63,089 nucleotides of DNA from an uncultured Clostridia bacterium (GTDB lineage: Bacteria; Bacillota; Clostridia; Oscillospirales; Acutalibacteraceae). The notes below the pieces were generated by a model. That model saw nothing but the letters and a program-made list of their open reading frames with translations. It ran no database searches and had not been told where the DNA came from. Location of the stretch: positions 1 to 63,089 of the forward strand of contig CALWIW010000008.1 of assembly GCA_944380855.1 (NCBI GenBank). Reading direction: 5' to 3'. A program made the translations under genes and the position numbers. This document shows, one piece after another, positions 50,883 through 59,139 of the stretch (position 1 is its first letter; each line of letters starts with the position of its first letter).

Positions 50883-52238
50883 ATGAAAAATAATAGGTCT
50901 AACGGCATAGAGAGAAAAGTCTCTCGAAACCTGTACGACTTTGAAAGCGTTCTGAATACCTCAAGCACTGTAAGAAGAACCTCCGATAGAGGCGGGAATT
51001 CTTTCAGAGATGCGGCAGCACAAAGAACGTCCGCAAAAAACGTCAGAAACAGACGGCCTGACGGTCATGAAAAAGGCCGGCGGCTTCCGGCAAAAAAAAT
51101 AAACCACAAGCCTTTTGCTAAAGGAAAGGGAATAGATATTCCTTTTCTTATAATTGTTTTGGTTTTGCTGACAGTGGGAATAGTTATGATGTTTTCAGCA
51201 AGCTATCCCATTGGCTTTTACGAAGAGGGCGACAGCTACTATTACCTTAAAAAGCAGGTTATATTTGCAGCAGTCGGACTTGTCCTTATGTTTTTTGTAT
51301 CCTATATAAACGTAAACTTTTTTAACAAAAAATGGGTGGCATTATCCCTATTGGCAGTTTCTTATTTGGGCTTGATTGTTGTGCTTTTTGTTCCATCTGC
51401 AACTGATATTCACCGCTGGATACCTTTGGGAGCTTTTACAATTCAGGCTTCAGAGATTACAAAGCTGGTTATGGTTTTCTTTTTCGCGTATTTTTGCACG
51501 AAACTGGGAGATGATATAAACTCAGTTAAAAAGGGAATTTTACCTACGGTTATAATTTTGGCAACCACCTGTTTCCTTTTATACAAAGAGCCTCACTTTT
51601 CCGGAATAGTAATTACAATTTTGCTGGTTGCAATAATGCTTTTTATAGGCGGACTGAATACAAAATGGTTTGCAATTTCCGGCGGTGCTGTTGCGGCGGC
51701 GGTTGCAGGTCTTTGGATTACAGGAAATCTGTCTTATGCAATGGACAGACTCCACGGCTGGGGAAAGGCTCTTGACCCAAATGTAAGCGGTGATTTGCTT
51801 TGGGATATTTGGCAGACGAGAAATTCCCTTTATGCTATAGGCTCAGGCGGTTTCGGCGGCTTGGGACTTACCCAATCAAGACAGAAATATCTGTATCTTC
51901 CGGAACCTCAAAACGACTTTGTTTTTGCGATTGTCTGCGAGGAGCTTGGTTTTGTGGGTGCGGTTTTGATACTTGCGGTTTTCGCACTTCTTGTTTGGAG
52001 AGGTATGAAAATATCCATGAGCGCACCGGGAGTTTTTGCAAAGCTTCTGGGAATGGGTATTACCGCTCAGGTAGGATTGCAGGTTATACTTAACATATTC
52101 GTTATTACCGACTGGCTTCCCAATACCGGTATCAGCCTGCCGTTCTTTAGTTCGGGAGGAAGCTCCCTTATCATGATGCTTGTTCAGATGGGTATTGTTC
52201 TTGCTATTTCACGAACTTCAAATCTTGAGAAAAGTTAG
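50883..52238 (+). CDS. ftsW: FtsW/RodA/SpoVE family peptidoglycan polymerase
   Basis: A 451-residue SEDS-family membrane protein with about ten helices, forming the septal glycan polymerase with a class B PBP. Typical segments are MFSASYP, HRWIPLGAFTIQASEITKLV, YLPEPQNDFVFAIVCEELG and the C-terminal PNTGISLPFFSSGGSS. An N-terminal cytoplasmic extension of about 85 basic, Arg/Asn/Ser-rich residues is longer than in most homologues. GGAGGAG lies 5-9 nt before the ATG; an open extension upstream overlaps mraY but lacks a better site. In sporulating relatives the paralogue SpoVE has the same neighbours, so FtsW versus SpoVE is not certain. Confidence 0.92.
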   Translation: MKNNRSNGIERKVSRNLYDFESVLNTSSTVRRTSDRGGNSFRDAAAQRTSAKNVRNRRPDGHEKGRRLPAKKINHKPFAKGKGIDIPFLIIVLVLLTVGIVMMFSASYPIGFYEEGDSYYYLKKQVIFAAVGLVLMFFVSYINVNFFNKKWVALSLLAVSYLGLIVVLFVPSATDIHRWIPLGAFTIQASEITKLVMVFFFAYFCTKLGDDINSVKKGILPTVIILATTCFLLYKEPHFSGIVITILLVAIMLFIGGLNTKWFAISGGAVAAAVAGLWITGNLSYAMDRLHGWGKALDPNVSGDLLWDIWQTRNSLYAIGSGGFGGLGLTQSRQKYLYLPEPQNDFVFAIVCEELGFVGAVLILAVFALLVWRGMKISMSAPGVFAKLLGMGITAQVGLQVILNIFVITDWLPNTGISLPFFSSGGSSLIMMLVQMGIVLAISRTSNLEKS

Positions 52239-52248
52239 GTGACGCAAT

Positions 52249-53367
52249 ATGAAAATTCTTTTTGCCGGAGGCGGCACAGCAGGTCATATAAATCCGGCTA
52301 TTGCTGTGGCGTCATACATCAAAAGCAGAAATCCCGAAACGGAAATACTGTTTGTGGGAAATAAGGGAGGCATGGAGGAAACTCTTGTGCCTCAGGCAGG
52401 CTTCAATATGGAAACAATCCATATAAGCGGTTTCAAGAGAAGCTTTTCTCCATCGGCGATAGCCGCAAACGTAAAAACAGCCGTCCGTGCGGTGACGGCG
52501 TCCTCTGAGTCCAAAAAGATTATTAAAAAATTTAAACCTGATATTTGCATGGGAACAGGAGGATATGTGAGCGGTCCGGTTTTGAGAACCGCCGCAAAAA
52601 TGGGTATTCCTATAGTTATTCACGAACAGAATGCATTCCCGGGAATGACCACAAAAATGCTGTCAAAGCACGCGAAAAAAGTTATGCTTGCGGTGGAGGA
52701 CGCTAAAAAACATCTTGACCCACAATGCAAAACTGTGGTTACGGGAAATCCTATACGTGAAGAAATTTTGAAGGCTGATAAGGAAAGCTCAAGGAAAAAA
52801 CTGAATTTGGATTTGCGTCCCGTAGTGCTTAGCTTCGGTGGAAGCCTTGGGGCAAGGAAAATAAACGAAAGCGTGGCTTCATTTATCGCCCAAAGCGGAA
52901 AAACAGGAAAATACCAGCATATACACGCCTACGGAAAATACGGAAAATGGTTTCCGGATTTGCTCCGTGAAAAGGGAATAGAGCCGGAGGATTGTCATAA
53001 CCTTGACATAAAGGAATATATCAATAATATGCCCGAGTGTCTTGCCGCCTGCGACTTGGTTATTTGCAGGGCAGGGGCAATTACTTTAAGCGAAATTCAG
53101 GCTATGGGCAAGCCGGCAATACTGATACCTTCTCCCAATGTGGCTGAAAATCATCAGTATTACAACGCCATGGCTCTTGTAAACGCAGGAGCGGCGGAAA
53201 TGGTCGAGGAAAAAGACCTTGACGACACCGTAATTCAAAAGCTTGCCGAAAGAATGCTGGCAGACAAGGATACATTGAAAAAATACGGTGATAACGCAAA
53301 AAAAATGGCTATCACAGACGCCAACAGCAGAATTTATGCTGTAATAAAAAACATTGTAAAATCTTAA
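52249..53367 (+). CDS. murG: UDP-N-acetylglucosamine transferase MurG
   Basis: A 372-residue GT28 enzyme on the inner membrane face that adds GlcNAc from UDP-GlcNAc to lipid I, giving lipid II. The N-terminal GGGTAGHINPAIAVA loop, GTGGYVSGPVL, HEQNAFPGMTTKML, SFGGSLGARKINES and CRAGAITLSEIQAMGKPAILIPSP are all typical. The gene starts 10 nt after the ftsW stop, and AGGTGA lies just upstream. It is followed by an 88-nt gap and murA. Confidence 0.96.
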   Translation: MKILFAGGGTAGHINPAIAVASYIKSRNPETEILFVGNKGGMEETLVPQAGFNMETIHISGFKRSFSPSAIAANVKTAVRAVTASSESKKIIKKFKPDICMGTGGYVSGPVLRTAAKMGIPIVIHEQNAFPGMTTKMLSKHAKKVMLAVEDAKKHLDPQCKTVVTGNPIREEILKADKESSRKKLNLDLRPVVLSFGGSLGARKINESVASFIAQSGKTGKYQHIHAYGKYGKWFPDLLREKGIEPEDCHNLDIKEYINNMPECLAACDLVICRAGAITLSEIQAMGKPAILIPSPNVAENHQYYNAMALVNAGAAEMVEEKDLDDTVIQKLAERMLADKDTLKKYGDNAKKMAITDANSRIYAVIKNIVKS

Positions 53368-53455
53368 TTAATTGATATATTCAAATCACAAACAGCTCTC
53401 TTAATTCATAATATATCAGGTAATTCATATATTATAATCGGAGAGGGTGTTTGCT

Positions 53456-54709
53456 GTGTCAAAGCTGATTATCAGAGGAAAACGAAGGCTTTCAGGGGAA
53501 ACAGAGGTACAGGGAGCAAAAAACAGTGTGCTTCCCCTGCTTGCCGCTTCGATTCTTGCCAAAGGGGAAAGCGTGTTTCTTGGGTGTCCTCATCTTTCCG
53601 ATGTTGAGGCGTCTATAAAAATACTACGCTATCTGGGCTGTAAAGTGTCCCATAAAGACGGAACTATCTGCGTAAAAGCCGACGGAATAAGCAGATATGA
53701 TATTCCCACAGAGCTTATGAGGGAAATGAGAAGCTCCATAGTTTTTTTGGGGGCTGTAATTTCCAGGGGCGGAAAGGCAAGGCTTTCCTTTCCGGGAGGC
53801 TGTGAGCTGGGTCCGAGACCCATAGATTTGCACCTGAAAGCTTTGAGACAGATGGGCGTTTCAATTGAGGAACGCTACGGCGTTTTGGAATGCAGCTGTG
53901 AAAAAGGAATAAAGGGTGCAAGGATTGCCCTTTCCTTTCCAAGTGTAGGAGCTACCGAAAACGCAATGATAGCCGCAGTTTTGGCAAAGGGCACAACAAC
54001 AATTACCAATGCGGCAAGAGAACCGGAAATATGCGACCTTGCGGAATATTTAAACCGCTGCGGAGCTAAAATATACGGTGCAGGTGAAGGCACAATTGTT
54101 ATCGACGGGGTAGAGTCCCTGACAGGGTGCTGTCATACGGTTATTCCCGACAGGATTGTTGCAACAACGCTTATGAGTGCTGCTGCGGTCACCTCAGGAG
54201 ATATTGTTCTCCACGGGGTGGTGCAGAGTCATTTGGGAGCCGTAACTCCGGTTTTTGAAGAGGCAGGCTGCAAGGTGGTTTTTTCTCGGGGAAACATGAG
54301 AATAACAGCACCGGAAAAGCTAAACTCAGTTAAACATATAAGGACAATGCCATATCCCGGTTTTCCTACGGACTGTCAGGCACCTGTTATGGCAATGACT
54401 GCGGTTGCTCAGGGAACCTCGGTCATTGTAGAAAATATTTTTGAAAACAGGTTCAGACACGTAGGCGAATTGGTCAGAATGGGTGCTAACATAAAAGTAG
54501 AGGGAAAGGTTGCCGTTGTGGAGGGCGTTCCAAAGCTTTTTGGAACATCGGTTGTGGCTCCTGATTTAAGAGGAGCGGCAGCGTTGGTTGCGGCTGGGCT
54601 TTGTGCCAGAGGAAAAACGGAAATCAGCGGTATAAACTTTCTCGAAAGAGGCTATGAAAGTTTTGAAACCGTTTTAAGCGGTTTAGGGGCAGATATAAAG
54701 AAGATATAA
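53456..54709 (+). CDS. murA: UDP-N-acetylglucosamine 1-carboxyvinyltransferase
   Basis: A 417-residue EPSP-synthase-fold enzyme for the first committed step of peptidoglycan synthesis, adding enolpyruvate from phosphoenolpyruvate to UDP-GlcNAc. The N-terminal EVQGAKNSVLPLLAA and the active-site loop PGGCELGPRPIDLHL are visible; the loop keeps the cysteine that fosfomycin alkylates, so the enzyme should be sensitive. The GTG start is 8 nt from GAGAGGG; an earlier GTG overlaps that site. It lies within the dcw cluster, although the rest of the cytoplasmic Mur pathway (murB to murF) is absent here. Confidence 0.95.
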   Translation: MSKLIIRGKRRLSGETEVQGAKNSVLPLLAASILAKGESVFLGCPHLSDVEASIKILRYLGCKVSHKDGTICVKADGISRYDIPTELMREMRSSIVFLGAVISRGGKARLSFPGGCELGPRPIDLHLKALRQMGVSIEERYGVLECSCEKGIKGARIALSFPSVGATENAMIAAVLAKGTTTITNAAREPEICDLAEYLNRCGAKIYGAGEGTIVIDGVESLTGCCHTVIPDRIVATTLMSAAAVTSGDIVLHGVVQSHLGAVTPVFEEAGCKVVFSRGNMRITAPEKLNSVKHIRTMPYPGFPTDCQAPVMAMTAVAQGTSVIVENIFENRFRHVGELVRMGANIKVEGKVAVVEGVPKLFGTSVVAPDLRGAAALVAAGLCARGKTEISGINFLERGYESFETVLSGLGADIKKI

Positions 54710-54740
54710 TATAAAGGAATTAAGAAGGCAGGTGTATGTT

Positions 54741-56249
54741 TTGGCGACAGAAAAAAAAGGTGTGACCGGCGGAGGAAAAAAGAAGGCTTCCTCCGGAATA
54801 AACAAAAAAACTCAAAGCAAAAAAGCACCTGTAAAAAATAATTCTCACCCGGTCGGAAATCAGCAGAAAAAAAATAAGGGAACGGGAAAAAATCAGTATT
54901 CCCGTTCCCAAACAGGGAATAATCAATACAGGAGAGCAGAAAAAGACAGCTTTAACGATGGTTTTAATAATTATTCCCAGGGTTACTCCGGAAGAGGCCA
55001 GATGAATTACGACGATTTTGTGAGAAACAGAGAGCTTTTTGGCGGAGAAGAAAACGGGTATAATATACCGCAGAATCGCCGGACAGGAGGAGCGGTGAAT
55101 AAAAAACCGAAACAGGGAACAAATAAGGATATGGGAGAAAAAAATCGGAGCAAATCGGGACAGTCCCCCGAGAGAAATTCTCAGTTAAACTCCCGGAAGA
55201 TAGGAAATAAAAATCCTAATGCAGACAGGAATAACAAACAGAAGCGTTCAAAGGAAATTATGAACGAAAGGGCAAGACGAAAGAAAATCAGACGTCATGC
55301 CGGACGAGCTTCCAAAACCATGACCCCTCAAAAGAGGAAGATAAAAAGATTTTTGACAGGTTTTATTATTTTCTCGGTTATTGCCCTTATCAGCGTGGTG
55401 CTGTCGCTGACAGTATTCTTTAAAACAGAAAAAATAGTTGTAACAGGCGAAACAAGATATTCCCGTGAAGAGATAATAAAACTCAGCGGTATAGAAACAG
55501 GAGAAAATATATTCCTTTGCGATAAAACGGCAGCTTCAAAAAATATTGTTGACGCTCTTCCTTATGTAGAAAAGGCAAATGTGGACTTTGTAATTCCAAA
55601 TGCCATAACAATCGAGATTATAGAAGAGGTCCCCTCATATGCTGTGGGATATGCGGACGGCTACTATATCATGGGCGAAAATGGAAGAATTTTGGAAAAA
55701 ACAGCGGAAAATTACGATAATTTACCAATAGTTCAGGGCAGTGAAATTACAAGTAATACGGTAGGTGTATATGCCGACTTTACCAACGCGAATGTAACAA
55801 GTATTATGGCGGAGCTTGTAAAGGTTCTTGACGCCTACCAGTTTGAGAATATTACCGTTATTGATGTGTCAAACACAGCGGATATAAAATTTGTGTATGA
55901 TGACAGAATTACTGTTGTTATCGGAATACCTGAAGATATTTCATACAAGGTGAAAACCGCACAGACTATAATAAATGAAAAGCTTGACCCCAATAATACA
56001 GGACTTATAAAGGGACGACTTGACGTTTCCATGTGCAACGAAACAAAGAAGTCCTACTTTAACGAGAATGAGGTGTATGAACCTCCTCAAAAGGAACAGC
56101 CTACAACCTCACCTCAGCCTACACAGGAAGAGGAAACACAGGCGTCCGAGGAAACTGCTACAGAACCAACAGAGGAAACCACCGAGGAAGCTGTAGAAGA
56201 AACACCGTCAGAAGAAACTGCTTCTGAAGAAATTTTGGCGTCAGAATAA
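54741..56249 (+). CDS. divIB: DivIB/FtsQ cell division protein
   Basis: A 502-residue bitopic divisome protein, much longer than usual (about 260-320). Residues 1 to about 200 are a basic Asn/Lys/Gly-rich cytoplasmic tail. One membrane helix (about 203-227) is followed by a POTRA domain (TEKIVVTGETRYSREEIIKLSGI, then NAITIEIIEEVPSYAVGY) and the beta domain. The last about 60 residues are an acidic Thr/Glu/Pro tail outside the cell. It stabilises the FtsL-DivIC complex during septation. The TTG start is 6 nt after AGGTG; an in-frame GTG three codons earlier lies in the ribosome site. It sits between murA and ftsZ as in many Firmicutes. Confidence 0.9.
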   Translation: MATEKKGVTGGGKKKASSGINKKTQSKKAPVKNNSHPVGNQQKKNKGTGKNQYSRSQTGNNQYRRAEKDSFNDGFNNYSQGYSGRGQMNYDDFVRNRELFGGEENGYNIPQNRRTGGAVNKKPKQGTNKDMGEKNRSKSGQSPERNSQLNSRKIGNKNPNADRNNKQKRSKEIMNERARRKKIRRHAGRASKTMTPQKRKIKRFLTGFIIFSVIALISVVLSLTVFFKTEKIVVTGETRYSREEIIKLSGIETGENIFLCDKTAASKNIVDALPYVEKANVDFVIPNAITIEIIEEVPSYAVGYADGYYIMGENGRILEKTAENYDNLPIVQGSEITSNTVGVYADFTNANVTSIMAELVKVLDAYQFENITVIDVSNTADIKFVYDDRITVVIGIPEDISYKVKTAQTIINEKLDPNNTGLIKGRLDVSMCNETKKSYFNENEVYEPPQKEQPTTSPQPTQEEETQASEETATEPTEETTEEAVEETPSEETASEEILASE

Positions 56250-56521
56250 GTTTTTCGGCTGATATATAAGGCTGTTTTAATAATATGAGAGGATTTTTCA
56301 CAATCTTTCATATTAATGACAGTTATGATGTTTTAACAGTTTGTATTTTGCAGAAAAATATAGAATTTAAGAATATTTTAAAAAAAATAAAAAAAAGCGT
56401 TGAAATTTATAGCGATATATGTTAATTTATTAAGTATGAATTATGTCAATATTATTTGGATTAATATGTCATTTACATATCGCTTTATAAAAAGGTAAGC
56501 GTAAACAAGGAGGACTTTAAA

Positions 56522-57628
56522 ATGGCTTTCGCAGTTGAACAAGAAATGATGGATTATTTGCCGGTAATAAAAGTTATAGGCGTCGGCGGCGGCGGCGGAA
56601 ACGCAATTAATCGCATGGTAAAGATGGAAGTTCAGAATGTTGAATTTATTGCAATAAATACAGATGAGCACGTTCTTCGTTTTTCCAAGGCTAACCAGAA
56701 AATCCAGATCGGTGAAAAGCTCACCAGAGGTAAGGGTGCAGGTTCAAAGCCTGAAATAGGTAAAAAGGCTGCTGAGGAAAGCAGAGAGGAAATTGCAGCT
56801 CTCTTGAAAGATACAGATATGGTTTTTGTTACCGCAGGTATGGGCGGCGGTACAGGTACTGGTGCGGCTCCGGTAATCGCTCAGATTGCCAAGGATATGG
56901 GTATCCTTACAGTTGCAGTTGTTACAAAGCCTTTCGGTTTTGAGGGTAAAAGACGTATGGCTCAGGCAGAACAGGGTATTGCCGAGCTGGGTGCGGCTGT
57001 TGACTCTCTTATTATCGTTCCTAACGACAGATTAAGACTTGTTTCCGACCAGAGCATTACTCTTCAGAACGCTTTCTCTATCGCTGACGATGTTCTCAGA
57101 CAGGGTGTTCAGAGTATTTCTGACCTTATCCTTATTCCGGGTCTTGTTAACCTTGACTTCGCAGACGTTACATCTATCATGAAGGATGCAGGCAAGGCTC
57201 ACATGGGTATCGGCAGAGCAACAGGCAAGGACAAGGCAAAGGTTGCCGCAGAAATGGCTGTTTCCAGCCCGTTGCTTGAAAGCACAATTGACGGAGCTTC
57301 AGGACTTCTTGTTAACATTACAGCAGGACCAACTGCAACTCTTGATGAAATTTACGAGGCTTCACAGAGCATTACAGAAAAGGCAAACGAGGACGCAAGC
57401 ATTATCTGGGGTGCTGTTATCAACGATAACATGGACGATGAAATCAGCGTAACAGTTATCGCTACAGGCTTTGACAGCAACAATATGGGTGCAAAAGCTC
57501 AGGAAGAAGCAAAACCTGAAGAGGAAGCTGCTCAGGAGCAGACAGCAGAGAAGAAGCCGGAGAGAACTTCAAGGGTTATCGACGAGGACGACGATTTTTA
57601 TAACATAATGTCAATCTTTAATAAGTGA
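56522..57628 (+). CDS. ftsZ: cell division protein FtsZ
   Basis: A 368-residue tubulin-like GTPase that forms the Z ring. Motifs are [14 protein letters not shown], the GTP signature [21 protein letters not shown] and NDRL. The variable linker is acidic, and the C-terminal peptide reads [15 protein letters not shown], somewhat different from the common DIPxFLR-type tail that binds FtsA and SepF. AAGGAGG lies 8-9 nt before the ATG. A 270-nt AT-rich gap with a possible TTGAAA/TAATTT promoter (56400-56428) precedes it, so it may be expressed separately from the rest of dcw. No ftsA is next to it, as in many Clostridia. Confidence 0.97.
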   Translation: MAFAVEQEMMDYLPVIKVIGVGGGGGNAINRMVKMEVQNVEFIAINTDEHVLRFSKANQKIQIGEKLTRGKGAGSKPEIGKKAAEESREEIAALLKDTDMVFVTAGMGGGTGTGAAPVIAQIAKDMGILTVAVVTKPFGFEGKRRMAQAEQGIAELGAAVDSLIIVPNDRLRLVSDQSITLQNAFSIADDVLRQGVQSISDLILIPGLVNLDFADVTSIMKDAGKAHMGIGRATGKDKAKVAAEMAVSSPLLESTIDGASGLLVNITAGPTATLDEIYEASQSITEKANEDASIIWGAVINDNMDDEISVTVIATGFDSNNMGAKAQEEAKPEEEAAQEQTAEKKPERTSRVIDEDDDFYNIMSIFNK

Positions 57629-57665
57629 TATTTTAAATCCGAACTGTATGAGGTGGATTTAAAAA

Positions 57666-57722
57666 TAAACATCATTACAAGGCGGGCGAAACCTTCCGCT
57701 AAATCTTTGGAATGGCTCGCTC
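57666..57722 (-). repeat. family B intergenic element, copy B6 (partial)
   Basis: On the minus strand the head box GAGCGAGCCATTCCAAAG, the segment GGAAGGTTTCGCC and the left arm CCGCCTTG followed by TAATGATGTTTATTTTT are present. The matching right arm is missing and is replaced by an unrelated hairpin (57631-57664). Confidence 0.7.
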
Positions 57723-57756
57723 AGATAAAGGTTAAATTCAAAAATATATACAATCA

Positions 57757-57793
57757 CCGTGGTTCTTTGAAATTTGAACCACGGTTGTTTTTT
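57757..57793 (+). terminator. terminator after ftsZ
   Basis: CCGTGGTTC pairs perfectly with GAACCACGG around a 10-nt loop and is followed by TTGTTTTTTG. Its core resembles the terminator at 1824-1856 with paired changes in the stem. Confidence 0.85.
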
Positions 57794-57834
57794 GTATATG
57801 TACGGTGCAAACGGATTATTCTATAAAAAAATAC

Positions 57835-57864
57835 TTGACAAAAATAAGATATATATGGTATTAT
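57835..57864 (+). promoter_or_regulatory. promoter of the str operon
   Basis: TTGACA (57835-57840) and TATTAT (57859-57864) are 18 bp apart, with TG one base before the -10. The leader is about 180 nt. Confidence 0.7.
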
Positions 57865-57982
57865 TTGAAATTGACGGGGTATGTGCGTTTTTAAAAGATA
57901 AAGCTTGTAAATATGCTTCAAAAGATGTAAACATTCCGTCTTTTTGTGTGTAAAACATAGAACACATGAATAATTTGCTGTT

Positions 57983-58010
57983 GACCGGGCAAAAATTATT
58001 TTGCCCGTTA
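57983..58010 (+). promoter_or_regulatory. hairpin in the str operon leader
   Basis: CGGGCAAA (57986-57993) pairs with TTTGCCCG (58000-58007), and flanking TTGAC/GTTAA partly extends the stem. It lies about 50 nt before rpsL with no T-run, so it is not a terminator. A regulatory leader structure is possible. Confidence 0.45.
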
Positions 58011-58055
58011 ACATAAATCAATTTCTTATTCATTAGTGAGGAAAGGAGGAAAATC

Positions 58056-58478
58056 ATGCCAACCTTTAACCAATTGGTTCGCAAGGGAAGAGAAGTTTCC
58101 GAGAAGAAAGCAAAGGCTCCTGCACTTTTGAAGGGCTGGAACTCAAAGAAGCGTTGTGCTATCAACCAGAGCTCACCTCAAAAGAGAGGCGTATGCACAG
58201 CTGTTAAGACAGCTACACCTAAGAAGCCAAACTCAGCTTTGAGAAAAATTGCCAGAGTTAAGCTTTCAAACGGTATTGAAGTCAGTTCCTATATCCCAGG
58301 TGTGGGACACAACCTTCAGGAGCACAGCGTTGTTCTTATTCGCGGAGGACGTGTAAAGGATCTCCCTGGTGTGCGTTACCATATCATCAGAGGCACACTT
58401 GATGCACAGGGCGTTGCAAAGCGTATGCAGGCTCGCTCAAAGTACGGCGCAAAGCGTCCAAAGGCAGGTAAGAAATAA
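58056..58478 (+). CDS. rpsL: 30S ribosomal protein S12
   Basis: A 140-residue decoding-centre protein, with the Gram-positive length (about 138). It starts [12 protein letters not shown], contains [27 protein letters not shown] (the lysine that corresponds to E. coli K43 is present, so no classical streptomycin-resistance change), and ends [22 protein letters not shown] precedes the ATG. It is the first gene of the str operon. Codon use shifts toward the highly expressed pattern seen through tuf. Confidence 0.98.
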   Translation: MPTFNQLVRKGREVSEKKAKAPALLKGWNSKKRCAINQSSPQKRGVCTAVKTATPKKPNSALRKIARVKLSNGIEVSSYIPGVGHNLQEHSVVLIRGGRVKDLPGVRYHIIRGTLDAQGVAKRMQARSKYGAKRPKAGKK

Positions 58479-58630
58479 GGAATTGACAAAACTACCCATT
58501 AAGTTATTTTCGTAACTGTGATGCAATACACAGGTGCTTAACATATACAGTAAGCCTCTGTGTGGCATACGGGAGTTTGTCGCTTTCGAGTACCTATGAT
58601 ATCTCAAATATTGTGAAGGAGGGAAGTAAA

Positions 58631-59101
58631 GTGCCAAGAAGAGGCCAAATCGCAAAACGTGATGTTTTGCCAGATCCGCTTTATAATTCAAAGCTCGTAA
58701 CACGTCTTATCAACAACATTATGTACGATGGTAAGAAAGGTGTTTCTCAGAAGATTGTTTATGGTGCATTCGACATCATATCAGAAAAGACAGGCAAGGA
58801 TCCATTGGAGGTATTCGAGCAGGCAATGGAGAATGTAATGCCTGTTTTGGAGGTTAAGGCTCGTCGTGTCGGCGGTGCAACATACCAGGTTCCGATGGAA
58901 GTACGTCCTGAGAGAAGACAGACGCTTGGTCTTCGTTGGATCTCCAAGTATTCAAGACTTCGTGGAGAGAGAACAATGAAGGAGAGACTTGCAGGAGAGA
59001 TCCTCGATGCTGTTAACGGTGCAGGCGGCGCAGCTAAGAAGCGTGACGATACACACAAGATGGCAGAAGCAAACAGAGCTTTTGCACACTACAGATGGTA
59101 A
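58631..59101 (+). CDS. rpsG: 30S ribosomal protein S7
   Basis: A 156-residue primary 16S rRNA binding protein that nucleates the 30S head. It begins [20 protein letters not shown] and includes [19 protein letters not shown] and the C-terminal [10 protein letters not shown]. The start is GTG, with AAGGAGGGAAG about 8 nt upstream; the frame is open 23 codons further upstream, which is not conserved sequence. The 152-nt gap from rpsL is longer than usual. In other bacteria S7 represses this operon translationally. Confidence 0.98.
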   Translation: MPRRGQIAKRDVLPDPLYNSKLVTRLINNIMYDGKKGVSQKIVYGAFDIISEKTGKDPLEVFEQAMENVMPVLEVKARRVGGATYQVPMEVRPERRQTLGLRWISKYSRLRGERTMKERLAGEILDAVNGAGGAAKKRDDTHKMAEANRAFAHYRW

Positions 59102-59139
59102 TTATATACCGGCAGCATAATTTTTAACAGGAGGATTTC

